From the NCBI GenBank assembly GCA_036381125.1, contig DASVDK010000317.1, positions 1-7,020 of the forward strand: a DNA stretch of 7,020 bases. Reading direction: 5' to 3'. The position numbers were made by a program, and so were the translations under genes. Of this stretch, positions 1 through 6,219 are shown in pieces (positions within the stretch are counted from its first letter, which is position 1; each line of letters opens with the position of its first letter). The notes under the pieces are model-generated. The model was not told where the DNA came from and ran no database searches. It saw only the letters and a program-made list of their open reading frames with translations. Source of the DNA: DASVDK01 sp036381125 [NCBI: Thermodesulfobacteriota bacterium] (lineage in GTDB: Bacteria > DASVDK01).

Positions 1-563
1 GGCGCCTCGGCCGGAGGCGGCGGCGCCGCGGAGAGGACCGGGGCCGGTCCGGGTGCGCTGGCACGCGCCGCCTCGGCCAGTGACGGGCGCGCGGCCGGCG
101 CCGTCCGCGGCGCCGGCAGCCGGCGGACCGAGGCGGGTACCGGTGGCTGGGGGCGGAGCGCCGCCACCAGCGCCTCGACCTCCCGCCGGCTCCTGTGCCG
201 GGCCTGCTCGAGCAGGTCCCGATGATTCTCCACCGTGAGGTGCGGCGCGAGAAGCGTCACGGTCGTGAGCGTGAGCGACCCGTCGGCGAGGTGCTCGAGG
301 ACGACGGGGAAGCGCCGCGCCGCCCGCGCGGCCTCGATCCGGCCGTAGGCGGCGTGCTCGGAGAGGTGCAGGACCTGGGTGCCGTAGGCGAAGAGCGACG
401 GGTACCCCTCGGCCAGGTAGAGGCGCCGGACGTCGAGTTCGGCGAGGTGCGCAATCAGCGCGACCGTCGCCTCGCGCTCCTGCGCGGCGAGCCGCGGCAC
501 CGCGGCGAGCAGCTCGGCATCCGAGAGCCGGGCAGGAGCGGAGAGCATGGTCGTGAGAGCCAT
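1..563 (-). CDS. HNH endonuclease family protein, N-terminal part (cut by left edge)
   Basis: Reading down from an ATG at 563 the frame stays open to base 1 (187 complete codons), so the 3' part lies outside the window. Residues about 12-137 form a helical region typical of a large family of HNH-endonuclease proteins with a DUF222-like front half. Recognisable segments are LSDAELLAAVPRLAAQERE (13-31), LAELDVRRLYLAEGYPSLF (40-58), VLHLSEHAAYGRIEAARAAR (64-83) and LTLTTVTLLAPHLTVENHR (97-115). From about residue 138 it becomes a Pro/Ala-rich linker, as usual before the C-terminal HNH domain. The HNH motif itself is not visible, so nuclease activity is inferred from the family. A second in-frame ATG is five codons downstream at 548; neither start has a strong ribosome site (the first has only GAACGAAG just before it). 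The gene is divergent from fdhD across about 350 bp. The family is often multicopy and its biological role is not established. Confidence 0.8.
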   Translation of the reverse strand, partial: MALTTMLSAPARLSDAELLAAVPRLAAQEREATVALIAHLAELDVRRLYLAEGYPSLFAYGTQVLHLSEHAAYGRIEAARAARRFPVVLEHLADGSLTLTTVTLLAPHLTVENHRDLLEQARHRSRREVEALVAALRPQPPVPASVRRLPAPRTAPAARPSLAEAARASAPGPAPVLSAAPPPPAEA

Positions 564-757
564 GCTTCGTTCATATCATGGCGATCCCGGAGGGCCCCGG
601 GACGGGCCCGCAGGGGCGCGGCCGGCGCCGACCGATTGCGCAGGCCTCCAGCGCGCGAAGTCTCGTCCGGCGGCCGTTCCCGGGCCGCGGAGGGCCTGTC
701 TACGGGTGGGCCGCCGCGCCCCTCGACCTGGTCTCCCGATGCTGTCAAGACCTTTCT

Positions 758-769
758 TCGAGGCCTCGA
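758..769. repeat. 12-bp perfect palindrome
   Basis: TCGAGGCCTCGA reads identically on both strands. It lies 27 bp left of the longer 18-bp palindrome in the same intergenic region. A 12-bp palindrome in DNA this GC-rich can arise by chance, so it is reported only for its position beside the larger one. Confidence 0.35.
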
Positions 770-796
770 GACGTTGCCGACCGGTCTACTCGCCGA

Positions 797-814
797 ACTC
801 GGTTCGAACCGAGT
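797..814. promoter_or_regulatory. 18-bp perfect palindrome, candidate operator upstream of fdhD
   Basis: ACTCGGTTCGAACCGAGT is its own reverse complement over all 18 bases. Allowing one bulged A at 796, the arms extend by four more pairs (792-795 with 815-818). Its centre lies about 110 bp before the fdhD start and about 240 bp from the HNH-family start. There is no T-run, so it does not look like an intrinsic terminator. It is better explained as a binding site for a dimeric regulator; which regulator, and which of the two genes it controls, cannot be told from the sequence. Confidence 0.45.
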
Positions 815-915
815 CGGCCCTGCCCGACCGCGCCGATCCGCACCCCGGCGCCCGGTCCGTCGGCTCGCGGTCCCGACGCTCGTCTCGTCGCCATTCCCCG
901 AGGTATCCTCTATCC

Positions 916-1707
916 ATGCATGGTTACCTGCAGTACGACCGGGGCAGGGTGGCGAAGGTGGAGAAGGGGGTCGTCGTCGAGACGCCCCTCACCGTGACGC
1001 TCAACGGCAAGGAGCTGGTCCGGTTCCTCTGCACCCCGGAGCACCTCGAGGCGCAGGTCGTCGGGTTCCTCTGGCTCGAAGGGCTCGTCGACAGCCTCGA
1101 CGAGATCCTCGTCGTGCGGGCCTGCGCGGAGGACGGCGCGGCCGACGTGATCCTGGCGGGCGAGCCGCAGATCCCGCACAAGAAGGCGGTCACGTCGGGG
1201 TGCGGGGGAGGCATCACCTTCAACATCGACTTTGCCGCCGAGGGGCTCGGCGACCTGCCGCTCACGGTGCCGCCGGAGCGGATCTGCTCGGCCTACCGCG
1301 AGCTGCAGGCGTCGGCCGTGCACTACCGCGAGCACCGCGGCATCCACTGCACGGCGCTCTGCGACGGGGAGCGCCAGCTCCTGATCGCCGAGGACGTCGG
1401 CCGGCACAACACGCTCGACAAGCTCGCCGGTCTCGCCCTCCTCGAGGGGATCCCCACGGAGGGGCGGTTCCTCGTGACCTCGGGCCGCATCTCGTCGGAG
1501 ATGACCTGGAAGGCCGCGCGGATGCGCGTGCCGCTCGTCGCCTCGCGCACCTCGCCGACCTCCCTCGCCCTCGAGCTGGCCGAGCGGCTCGGCATCACGC
1601 TGGTCGGCTACGTGCGCGACGGCTCGTTCAACGTCTACACGCACCCCCACCGGGTCCTCGCTCCGGAGGAGGCGGCGACCGCGCGGCGTTCGCCTGCCGG
1701 GGTCTAG
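916..1707 (+). CDS. fdhD: Formate dehydrogenase accessory sulfurtransferase FdhD
   Basis: 263 aa, normal for the family (E. coli FdhD is about 277). In established systems FdhD takes sulfur from IscS and delivers it to the Mo/W bis-guanine-dinucleotide cofactor, which activates cytoplasmic formate dehydrogenases. Visible signatures are VVVETPLTVTLNGKEL near the N-terminus (19-34), SGCGGGITF (94-102) with Cys96 in the sulfur-carrier loop, IAEDVGRHNTLDKLAG (157-172), TSGRISSEM (188-196) and GYVRDGSFNVYTH (231-243). The loop holds one Cys where E. coli has a CxxC pair; two extra Cys lie nearby in HCTALC (144-149). I chose the ATG at 916 because family similarity starts there; the frame runs far upstream but encodes low-complexity sequence. 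The ribosome site is weak (CGAGGTA). The stop overlaps the convergent pxpA stop. No formate dehydrogenase structural gene is in view; fdhE lies 3.6 kb downstream on the same strand. Confidence 0.95.
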   Translation: MHGYLQYDRGRVAKVEKGVVVETPLTVTLNGKELVRFLCTPEHLEAQVVGFLWLEGLVDSLDEILVVRACAEDGAADVILAGEPQIPHKKAVTSGCGGGITFNIDFAAEGLGDLPLTVPPERICSAYRELQASAVHYREHRGIHCTALCDGERQLLIAEDVGRHNTLDKLAGLALLEGIPTEGRFLVTSGRISSEMTWKAARMRVPLVASRTSPTSLALELAERLGITLVGYVRDGSFNVYTHPHRVLAPEEAATARRSPAGV

Positions 1708-2474
1708 GGCCGGGCGAACGGGGCGATCGTCAGGCCGACTTCCTCGAGGCGCGCGCGGACGGCCCGCGCGATGGCGACGGCGGCAGGGTTGTCCCCGTGG
1801 ACGCAGACGCTGTCGATCCTCGCGGGGATCCGCTTGCCGGTGACCGTCGTGATCGCCTGGCGCTCGACCGCCTCGAGCACCCTCGCGGCCGCCGCCTCCG
1901 CGTCGTGGATCACCGCGCCGGGCGCCTTGCGCGAGGTGAGGTTGCCGTTGTCGTCGTAGGTCCGGTCGGCGTAGATCTCCCGCACCATCGGCAGGCCGAG
2001 GCGCTCGGCCGCGCGCTCGGTCTCGAGACCGGGCATGACAATGAGGTAGAGGCCCGGGTCCACGGCCTTCGCGGCGCGCGCCACGGCCATCGCGATGTCC
2101 GCGTCCACGGCCGCCATGTTGGCGAGGGAGCCGTGGGCCTTGACGTGCGTCACCCGGTGACCGGCCGCGCGCGCCACCGCCTGCAGCGCGCCGATCTGGT
2201 AGACGACCATCTTCTCGATGTCCTCGGGCCGCTCCCCCTGGATCGGCCGGCGGCCGAAGCCCCAGAGGTCGAGGAAGCTCGGGTGCGCCCCCACGGCGAC
2301 CCCGCGGGCCCTGGCGAGCGCCACGGTCCGGTGCATGACGAGCGGGTCGCCGGCGTGGAACCCGCACGCCACGTTCGCCGAGGAGACGATGTCGAGCATC
2401 GCCTCGTCGTCGCCCATCGTGTAGACGCCGAAGCTCTCTCCCATGTCCGAGTTGAGATCGATCGTCGCGGCCAT
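1704..2474 (-). CDS. pxpA: 5-oxoprolinase subunit A, LamB/YcsF family
   Basis: 256 aa, typical length. In characterised bacteria PxpA works with PxpB and PxpC in the ATP-dependent opening of 5-oxoproline (pyroglutamate) to glutamate in the cytoplasm. Family landmarks are DLNSDMGESFG (6-16), SANVACGFHAGDP (32-44), VGAHPSFLDLWGFGRR (61-76), HVKAHGSLANM (110-120), YADRTYDDNGNLTSRK (168-183) and VCVHGDN (223-229). The usual VKPHGALYN motif reads VKAHGSLAN here, with Lys112 and His114 kept. The start is the ATG at 2474, with GAGGGG six bases before it; an in-frame GTG at 2480 would add two residues and overlap that ribosome site. pxpB and pxpC are not in the window. The gene is convergent with fdhD, sharing the CTAG stop bases, and divergent from larA across 92 bp, so it is transcribed apart from both neighbours. 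Confidence 0.93.
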   Translation of the reverse strand: MAATIDLNSDMGESFGVYTMGDDEAMLDIVSSANVACGFHAGDPLVMHRTVALARARGVAVGAHPSFLDLWGFGRRPIQGERPEDIEKMVVYQIGALQAVARAAGHRVTHVKAHGSLANMAAVDADIAMAVARAAKAVDPGLYLIVMPGLETERAAERLGLPMVREIYADRTYDDNGNLTSRKAPGAVIHDAEAAAARVLEAVERQAITTVTGKRIPARIDSVCVHGDNPAAVAIARAVRARLEEVGLTIAPFARP

Positions 2475-2566
2475 CGTCACCCCCTCGGCCGTCCAGTGTA
2501 GACCACGGGGGCTTGCGTTCCAGGGGGCCCCGTGGAATCGTGAGGTCGGACACGGAGGACGCCTGG
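2475..2566. promoter_or_regulatory. Divergent pxpA-larA promoter region
   Basis: This 92-bp gap must hold the promoters for pxpA (leftward) and for the larA run (rightward). For pxpA a weak -10-like TACACT is readable on the minus strand at 2500-2495, without a convincing -35. For larA the ribosome site GGAGGA at 2554-2559 sits seven bases before the ATG at 2567, which fixes that start. The gap also contains two overlapping inverted repeats, listed separately. The regulatory role is inferred from position. Confidence 0.5.
2503..2537. repeat. Overlapping inverted repeats in the pxpA-larA gap
   Basis: Two structures share one arm. TTCCAGGGGGCCCCGTGGAA at 2518-2537 is a 20-bp palindrome with nine of ten pairs matching. 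CCACGGGG at 2503-2510 is also an exact inverted copy of CCCCGTGG at 2528-2535, with a 17-base loop. The right arm can therefore pair with either left arm, but not both. The repeat lies between the larA ribosome site and the pxpA start. It could be an operator for one dimeric regulator serving both genes, or a leader hairpin pair. The G/C-rich composition makes part of the symmetry easier to get by chance. Confidence 0.4.
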
Positions 2567-3838
2567 ATGAAGGTCTCGCTGGCCTACGGCCGCAGCGGCC
2601 TCGACGTCGACCTCCCCGACGGGCGGACGACGGTCATCGAGCCGGCGGAGGCGCCGGGCCTGCCGGACGAGAAGGCCGCGGTCCTCGCGGCGCTCCGGCA
2701 GCCGATCGGCGCGCCGCCGCTGCGCGAGCAGGTGCGGCCGACCGATCGCGTCGTGATCGTCATCTCCGACATCACGCGGCCCACGCCGAACGAGCGCCTC
2801 GTGCCGTGGCTGCTCGAGGAGATCGGGCACGTTCCGGCCGAGCAGATCACCATCCTCAACGGCACCGGTTCCCACCGGGCCAACACCGAGGCCGAGCTGG
2901 CGCAGATGCTCGGCCGCGACGTCGTCGCCCGCTACCGCGTCGTCAACCACGACGCCTTCGACCCGGCGGCCCACGTCGCGCTGGGACGGACGTCGTACGG
3001 CGGCGAGATCGTGCTCGATCGCCGCTACGTCGAGGCCGACGCCCGCATCGTCGTCGGCTTCATCGAGCCGCACTTCTTCGCCGGCTTCTCGGGCGGGCCC
3101 AAGGGGGTGATGCCGGCCCTCGCGGCGATCGACTCCATCATGCACTTCCACAACGCCGAGATGATCGGCCACCCGCGGGCCACCTGGGGCGTGCTCGACG
3201 GCAACCCCATCCAGGGGGTGGCGCGCGAGGCGGTGGCGCTCGCGCCGGGGCGTCCTCCCTTCATCCTGAACGTCACGCTGAACAAGACGCGGGCCATCAC
3301 CGGCGTCTTCGCCGGGCACGTCGTCGAGGCGCACCTCGTCGGCGCGCGGTTCTGCCGCGAGACCGCCATGCGACCGGTCCCGGCTCCCTTCGACGTGGTG
3401 GTCACGACCAACGGCGGCTACCCGCTCGACCAGAACCTCTACCAGGCGGTCAAGGGGATGAGCGCGGCGGCGCAGATCGTGCGGGACGGGGGCGCGATCG
3501 TGGCGGTCGCGGAGTGCTCGGACGGGCTCCCCGCGCACGGCAACTTCCGGAAGATCCTCCACATGCGCCGCTCGCCGGGGGAGCTGCTCGACATGATCAC
3601 GAGCCCCGGCTTCCTCGTGTACGACCAGTGGGAGGTGCAGGCGCAGGCGCTCGTCCAGAAGCGCGCGCGGGTCTACCTCAAGTCGCGCCTGCCGGCCGAC
3701 GAGGTCACCGGGGCGCACCTCACGCCGATCGACGACGTGTCCGCCGAGGTGCGGGCGCTCGTCGAGCGGCTCGGGCCCGAGGCGCGGGTCGCGGCGCTGC
3801 CGCAGGGTCCTTTCACCATCCCGTACGTGGAGGGGTGA
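2567..3838 (+). CDS. larA: LarA-family nickel-dependent 2-hydroxyacid (lactate) racemase
   Basis: 423 aa, matching the LarA family (about 420-430). The family uses a covalently bound nickel-pincer nucleotide (NPN) to interconvert stereoisomers of lactate or other 2-hydroxyacids by hydride transfer. All key residues known from Lactobacillus plantarum LarA are present at matching spacing: Asp68 and Arg71 in SDITRPTP, His103 in NGTGSHR, then His169 and Lys179 in EPHFFAGFSGGPKG (Lys179 is the pincer-attaching lysine), and His195 in MHFH. The enzyme should be competent if cofactor is supplied. The cofactor genes larB, larC and larE are not in the window. The ATG at 2567 has GGAGGA seven bases upstream; an in-frame TTG at 2513 gives an unrelated extension and was rejected. 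It heads a tight plus-strand run and is followed after three bases by the PaiB-type gene. The exact substrate cannot be read from sequence, since relatives act on malate, aryl-lactates and other hydroxyacids. Confidence 0.92.
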   Translation: MKVSLAYGRSGLDVDLPDGRTTVIEPAEAPGLPDEKAAVLAALRQPIGAPPLREQVRPTDRVVIVISDITRPTPNERLVPWLLEEIGHVPAEQITILNGTGSHRANTEAELAQMLGRDVVARYRVVNHDAFDPAAHVALGRTSYGGEIVLDRRYVEADARIVVGFIEPHFFAGFSGGPKGVMPALAAIDSIMHFHNAEMIGHPRATWGVLDGNPIQGVAREAVALAPGRPPFILNVTLNKTRAITGVFAGHVVEAHLVGARFCRETAMRPVPAPFDVVVTTNGGYPLDQNLYQAVKGMSAAAQIVRDGGAIVAVAECSDGLPAHGNFRKILHMRRSPGELLDMITSPGFLVYDQWEVQAQALVQKRARVYLKSRLPADEVTGAHLTPIDDVSAEVRALVERLGPEARVAALPQGPFTIPYVEG

Positions 3839-3841
3839 GCC

Positions 3842-4492
3842 ATGTACGTGCCCGAGGCCTTCAAGGAAGAGCGGGTTCCGGTGCTCCACGAGGCGATCCG
3901 GCGCGCCGGGCTCGCGACGCTCGTGAGCGCGGGCGAGGGGGGGCTCGTGGCGACGCACCTGCCGCTGCTCCTCGACCCGGAGCCGGCGCCCCTCGGCACC
4001 CTCGTGGGCCACGTCGCGCGGGCGAACGGCCACTGGCGCGACCTCGCGGCCGCGCCCGATGCGCTCGCCGTGTTCCTCGGCCCCGAGGGCTACGTGAGCC
4101 CCTCCTGGTACCCGACCAAACGGGAGACGGGCAAGGTCGTCCCCACCTGGAACTACGTCGCGGTGCACGCCTACGGCCGCGTGGAGGTCTTCGACGACCC
4201 CGACCGCCTGCTCGCGGTCGTGACACGGCTCACCGACGTGCACGAGTCGTACCGGGCCGACCCCTGGCGGGTGTCGGACGCGCCCGAGGACTACGTGCGC
4301 GCCATGCTCAAGGGGATCGTGGGCGTGTCGCTGCGGATCGAACGGATCGAGGGGAAGTGGAAGATGAGCCAGAACCGGCCGCAGGCCGACCGCGAGGCGG
4401 TGCGGGCCGCCTTCGCGGCCGACGACCGCCCCGGCGCTCGCGCCGTTGCCGAGGTCATGGACGAGATCGCCCGCGAGGGGCCGCGCCGGTGA
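3842..4492 (+). CDS. PaiB-type FMN-binding protein (putative negative transcriptional regulator family)
   Basis: 216 aa with the complete PaiB pattern: MYVPEAF at the N-terminus, VATHLPL (36-42), GHVARANGHW (56-65), FLGPEGYVSPSWYPTK (78-93), VPTWNYVAVHAYG (100-112) and EGKWKMSQNR (170-179). The fold is the FMN-binding split barrel and the protein should be cytoplasmic; no signal peptide or membrane segment is present. The family is named after Bacillus subtilis PaiB, linked to repression of protease and sporulation genes, but there is no helix-turn-helix here, so a redox or flavin-linked role is as likely as direct DNA binding. The start ATG lies three bases after the larA stop, with its ribosome site (GGAGGGG) inside the end of larA. 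The stop overlaps the next gene's GTG start by four bases, so translation of these genes is probably coupled. Confidence 0.88.
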   Translation: MYVPEAFKEERVPVLHEAIRRAGLATLVSAGEGGLVATHLPLLLDPEPAPLGTLVGHVARANGHWRDLAAAPDALAVFLGPEGYVSPSWYPTKRETGKVVPTWNYVAVHAYGRVEVFDDPDRLLAVVTRLTDVHESYRADPWRVSDAPEDYVRAMLKGIVGVSLRIERIEGKWKMSQNRPQADREAVRAAFAADDRPGARAVAEVMDEIAREGPRR

Positions 4493-5331
4493 TCGTCGAC
4501 GCCACGGGCGTGGCCTTCGGAGCGCCCGTCGAGGGCCCCGTCGTCTCCCTCGTGCCGAGCCACACCGAGACGCTCGTCGCCATCGGGGCAGCCGATCGGC
4601 TGGCCGGCCGCACGGCGTACTGCGTGGAGCCGGCGGGCGAGGTCGAGCGGGTGCCGGCCTTCGGCGGCACCAAGAACCCGGACGTGGCCGGCATCGTCGA
4701 CCTGCGACCGGCGCTCGTCGTCGCCAACCACGAGGAGAACACGCCGAGGGCCATCCGGGCGCTGCGCGAGGCGGGGGTGGCGGTGTTCGTGACCTATCCG
4801 CGCACGGTGGCCGAGGGGATCGAGACCATCCGCGTCCTCGGGCGGCTCCTCGGGGGGCCGGCGCCGGCGCGGGCGGCGGCCCTGGCCGACCGGCTCGAGG
4901 CGACGCTCGCCGCCGTGCGCGCGCGGACGTCCGCCAGGCCGGCCGTGCGGGTCTTCTGCCCGATCTGGAAGTCGCCCTGGATGCCGTTCTCGGCCGACAC
5001 CTACGCGCACGACCTCCTGGCCGTCTGCGGCGGCGCCAACGTGTTCGCCGACGGGCCGCGGCGGTACTTCCCGGTCACGCTCGAGGAGGTGGCGGCGAGG
5101 CGGCCCGCGGTGGCGCTCCTGCCCGACGAGCCGTACCGGTTCGGCCCTGCCGATGCCGCCGAGGTCGAGGCGGCGCTGCCGGGCGTGCCGGCGCGGCTCG
5201 TGTCGGGACGGCACCTGACCTGGTACGGCCCCGCCATCGGCCCGGGCCTCGAGGCCATCGAGCGGAGCATCGCGTCCGCCTCGGCCGCGACGGCGAGGAG
5301 GGCCGTCCGTCCGGCGGCGCCCGGAACCTGA
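4489..5331 (+). CDS. BtuF/TroA-like helical-backbone metal or cobalamin receptor without signal peptide
   Basis: 280 aa, resembling the periplasmic binding proteins of B12, siderophore and metal ABC importers (BtuF/FepB type). Landmarks are VVSLVPSHTETLVAIGAADR (18-37) near the N-terminus, the segment NPDVAGIVDLRPALVVANHE with the 'what you bind, where you look' pattern, VFCPIWKSPWMPF (155-167), LLAVCGGANVF (176-186) and LLPDEPYRF. The mature fold starts almost at residue 1, with no signal peptide or lipobox, and no permease or ATPase gene follows, so the protein probably stays in the cytoplasm. The start is a GTG at 4489 overlapping the preceding stop as GTGA, with GAGGGG eight bases upstream. 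Its C-terminus is Ala/Arg-rich. Position between paiB and fdhE suggests handling of a cofactor or metal, but the ligand (cobalamin, nickel, molybdenum-related or other) cannot be told from sequence. Confidence 0.83.
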   Translation: MIVDATGVAFGAPVEGPVVSLVPSHTETLVAIGAADRLAGRTAYCVEPAGEVERVPAFGGTKNPDVAGIVDLRPALVVANHEENTPRAIRALREAGVAVFVTYPRTVAEGIETIRVLGRLLGGPAPARAAALADRLEATLAAVRARTSARPAVRVFCPIWKSPWMPFSADTYAHDLLAVCGGANVFADGPRRYFPVTLEEVAARRPAVALLPDEPYRFGPADAAEVEAALPGVPARLVSGRHLTWYGPAIGPGLEAIERSIASASAATARRAVRPAAPGT

Positions 5332-5351
5332 CACCGGAACGGGGGGACCCA

Positions 5352-6203
5352 ATGCTCAAGGCCTACGGCTGGGGGCCGATCGCCGCGTCGTTCGGCGCGG
5401 CGCGCGAGCGGCACCCGAAGCTCGCAGACCTCTTCACGTTCTACGAGGCGGCGCTGCGGCTCGTCCACGAGACGCCCGTCGAGATCGACCTCTCCGGGCT
5501 CGAGCCGTCGCGGCTCCAGCTCAGGCTCGTCCAGGGCGAGCCGCTGCTCTCGCGCGAGCGGTTCGTCGTCGACCTGGCCGCCACGGAGGCGCTCTTCGAG
5601 CGGCTCGCCGACCTCGTGGCCGCGCGGGGTCCGGAGCCGGCCGAGGCGGTGCGCCGCATCCGGGAGCTCGGCCGCGAGGGGGCGCTCACGGTGGAGGCCC
5701 TCGTCCGCGGGGCCCTCGACGCGCCGGGAGCGGCCGCGGCCGCGGCGTCGCGCCTCGGGGTCGACGCCGACGTGCTCGGCTTCCTCACGCGCTTCAGCCT
5801 CTGGCCCTCGCTGGAGGCGTGCGCGTCGGGCGTCGACGAGTGGGTGTCGGCCATCGGGTGGGACCACAACGTCTGCCCCGCCTGCGGCAGCGGCGCCGGC
5901 CTCGCGGAACTCAAGGGCGACGAGGGGATGCGCGTCCTCCACTGCAGCTTCTGCGCGCGCGAGTGGGCGTTCCAGCGGACCGGCTGCCCCTACTGCGGCA
6001 ACGTCGACCACAACCGGCTCGAGATCCTCTACGCCGACCGGGATACGCGCGCGCACCTCTCCGTGTGCCACGCGTGCCGCGCGTACCTCAAGACGATCGA
6101 CAACAAGGAGTATCGCGGGCTGATCCCCGCCGTGGAGGACCTGGTGTCGCCCTACCTCGACATCCTGGCCGGCGAGAAGGGCTACGAGCGGATCGTCTTC
6201 TGA
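5352..6203 (+). CDS. fdhE: Formate dehydrogenase accessory protein FdhE
   Basis: 283 aa, close to the usual length of just over 300 residues. FdhE is a cytoplasmic iron-binding factor needed to mature formate dehydrogenases, acting late on the catalytic subunit. The N-terminal half (about 1-165) is helical and weakly conserved. The C-terminal half carries four CxxC pairs at Cys175/178, 198/201, 212/215 and 239/242, in CPACGSG, HCSFCAREW, GCPYCGN and CHACRAYLKTID, the rubredoxin-like zinc-ribbon pattern of the family. The sequence ends with a conserved-looking DLVSPYLDILAGEKGY segment. The ATG at 5352 has a G-run (5341-5346) five bases upstream; the frame runs open far further left, but only as antisense-like low-complexity sequence over the preceding genes. 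It lies 20 bp after the receptor gene and 16 bp before the flavoenzyme gene. Its partner fdhD is upstream on the same strand, beyond the inverted pxpA. Confidence 0.93.
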   Translation: MLKAYGWGPIAASFGAARERHPKLADLFTFYEAALRLVHETPVEIDLSGLEPSRLQLRLVQGEPLLSRERFVVDLAATEALFERLADLVAARGPEPAEAVRRIRELGREGALTVEALVRGALDAPGAAAAAASRLGVDADVLGFLTRFSLWPSLEACASGVDEWVSAIGWDHNVCPACGSGAGLAELKGDEGMRVLHCSFCAREWAFQRTGCPYCGNVDHNRLEILYADRDTRAHLSVCHACRAYLKTIDNKEYRGLIPAVEDLVSPYLDILAGEKGYERIVF

Positions 6204-6219
6204 GGGAGGGTCGGCTGCG

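Larger units (their letters stand above)
564..915. other. Divergent intergenic region between the HNH-family gene and fdhD
   Basis: This 352-bp stretch holds no gene I can support. The fdhD frame stays open upstream through it, but the translation is an Arg/Pro-rich composition unlike FdhD and the conserved protein begins at 916. It should carry promoters for both flanking genes. A TTGACA hexamer lies on the minus strand at 748-743, but there is no acceptable -10 at the right distance, so I do not call a promoter. The conspicuous structure is the pair of palindromes at 758-769 and 797-814. No tRNA cloverleaf or terminator T-run was seen. Confidence 0.6.

Noticed and set aside
720-748. Minus-strand promoter with TTGACA at 748-743
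   Set aside because: The hexamer 17 bases downstream is CGAGGG, nothing like a -10, so the match is probably chance.
798-814. TTCGAAC resembling a tRNA T-loop
   Set aside because: With a seven-base loop the second stem pair becomes G-G, and no acceptor, D or anticodon arms can be drawn upstream; the symmetry is that of a palindrome.
547-915. Possible N-terminal extension of FdhD of about 120 residues
   Set aside because: The extension is Arg/Pro-rich without conservation, whereas FdhD similarity and normal length begin at the ATG at 916.
195-2501. 768-codon open frame on the plus strand across the HNH-family, fdhD and pxpA region
   Set aside because: It is an Arg/Gly/Pro-rich frame out of register with, or opposite to, three recognised genes; such frames are expected in DNA this GC-rich.
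910-2553. 547-codon minus-strand frame covering pxpA and fdhD antisense
   Set aside because: It overlaps pxpA in a different frame on the same strand and reads as low-complexity Arg/Gly sequence.
2513-2566. TTG start adding 18 residues to LarA
   Set aside because: The extra residues do not resemble LarA and the strong ribosome site GGAGGA points to the ATG at 2567.
2477-4243. 588-codon open frame on the minus strand opposite larA and the PaiB-type gene
   Set aside because: The translation is Arg/His/Asp/Val-rich antisense sequence with no family resemblance, while the opposite strand has intact catalytic motifs.
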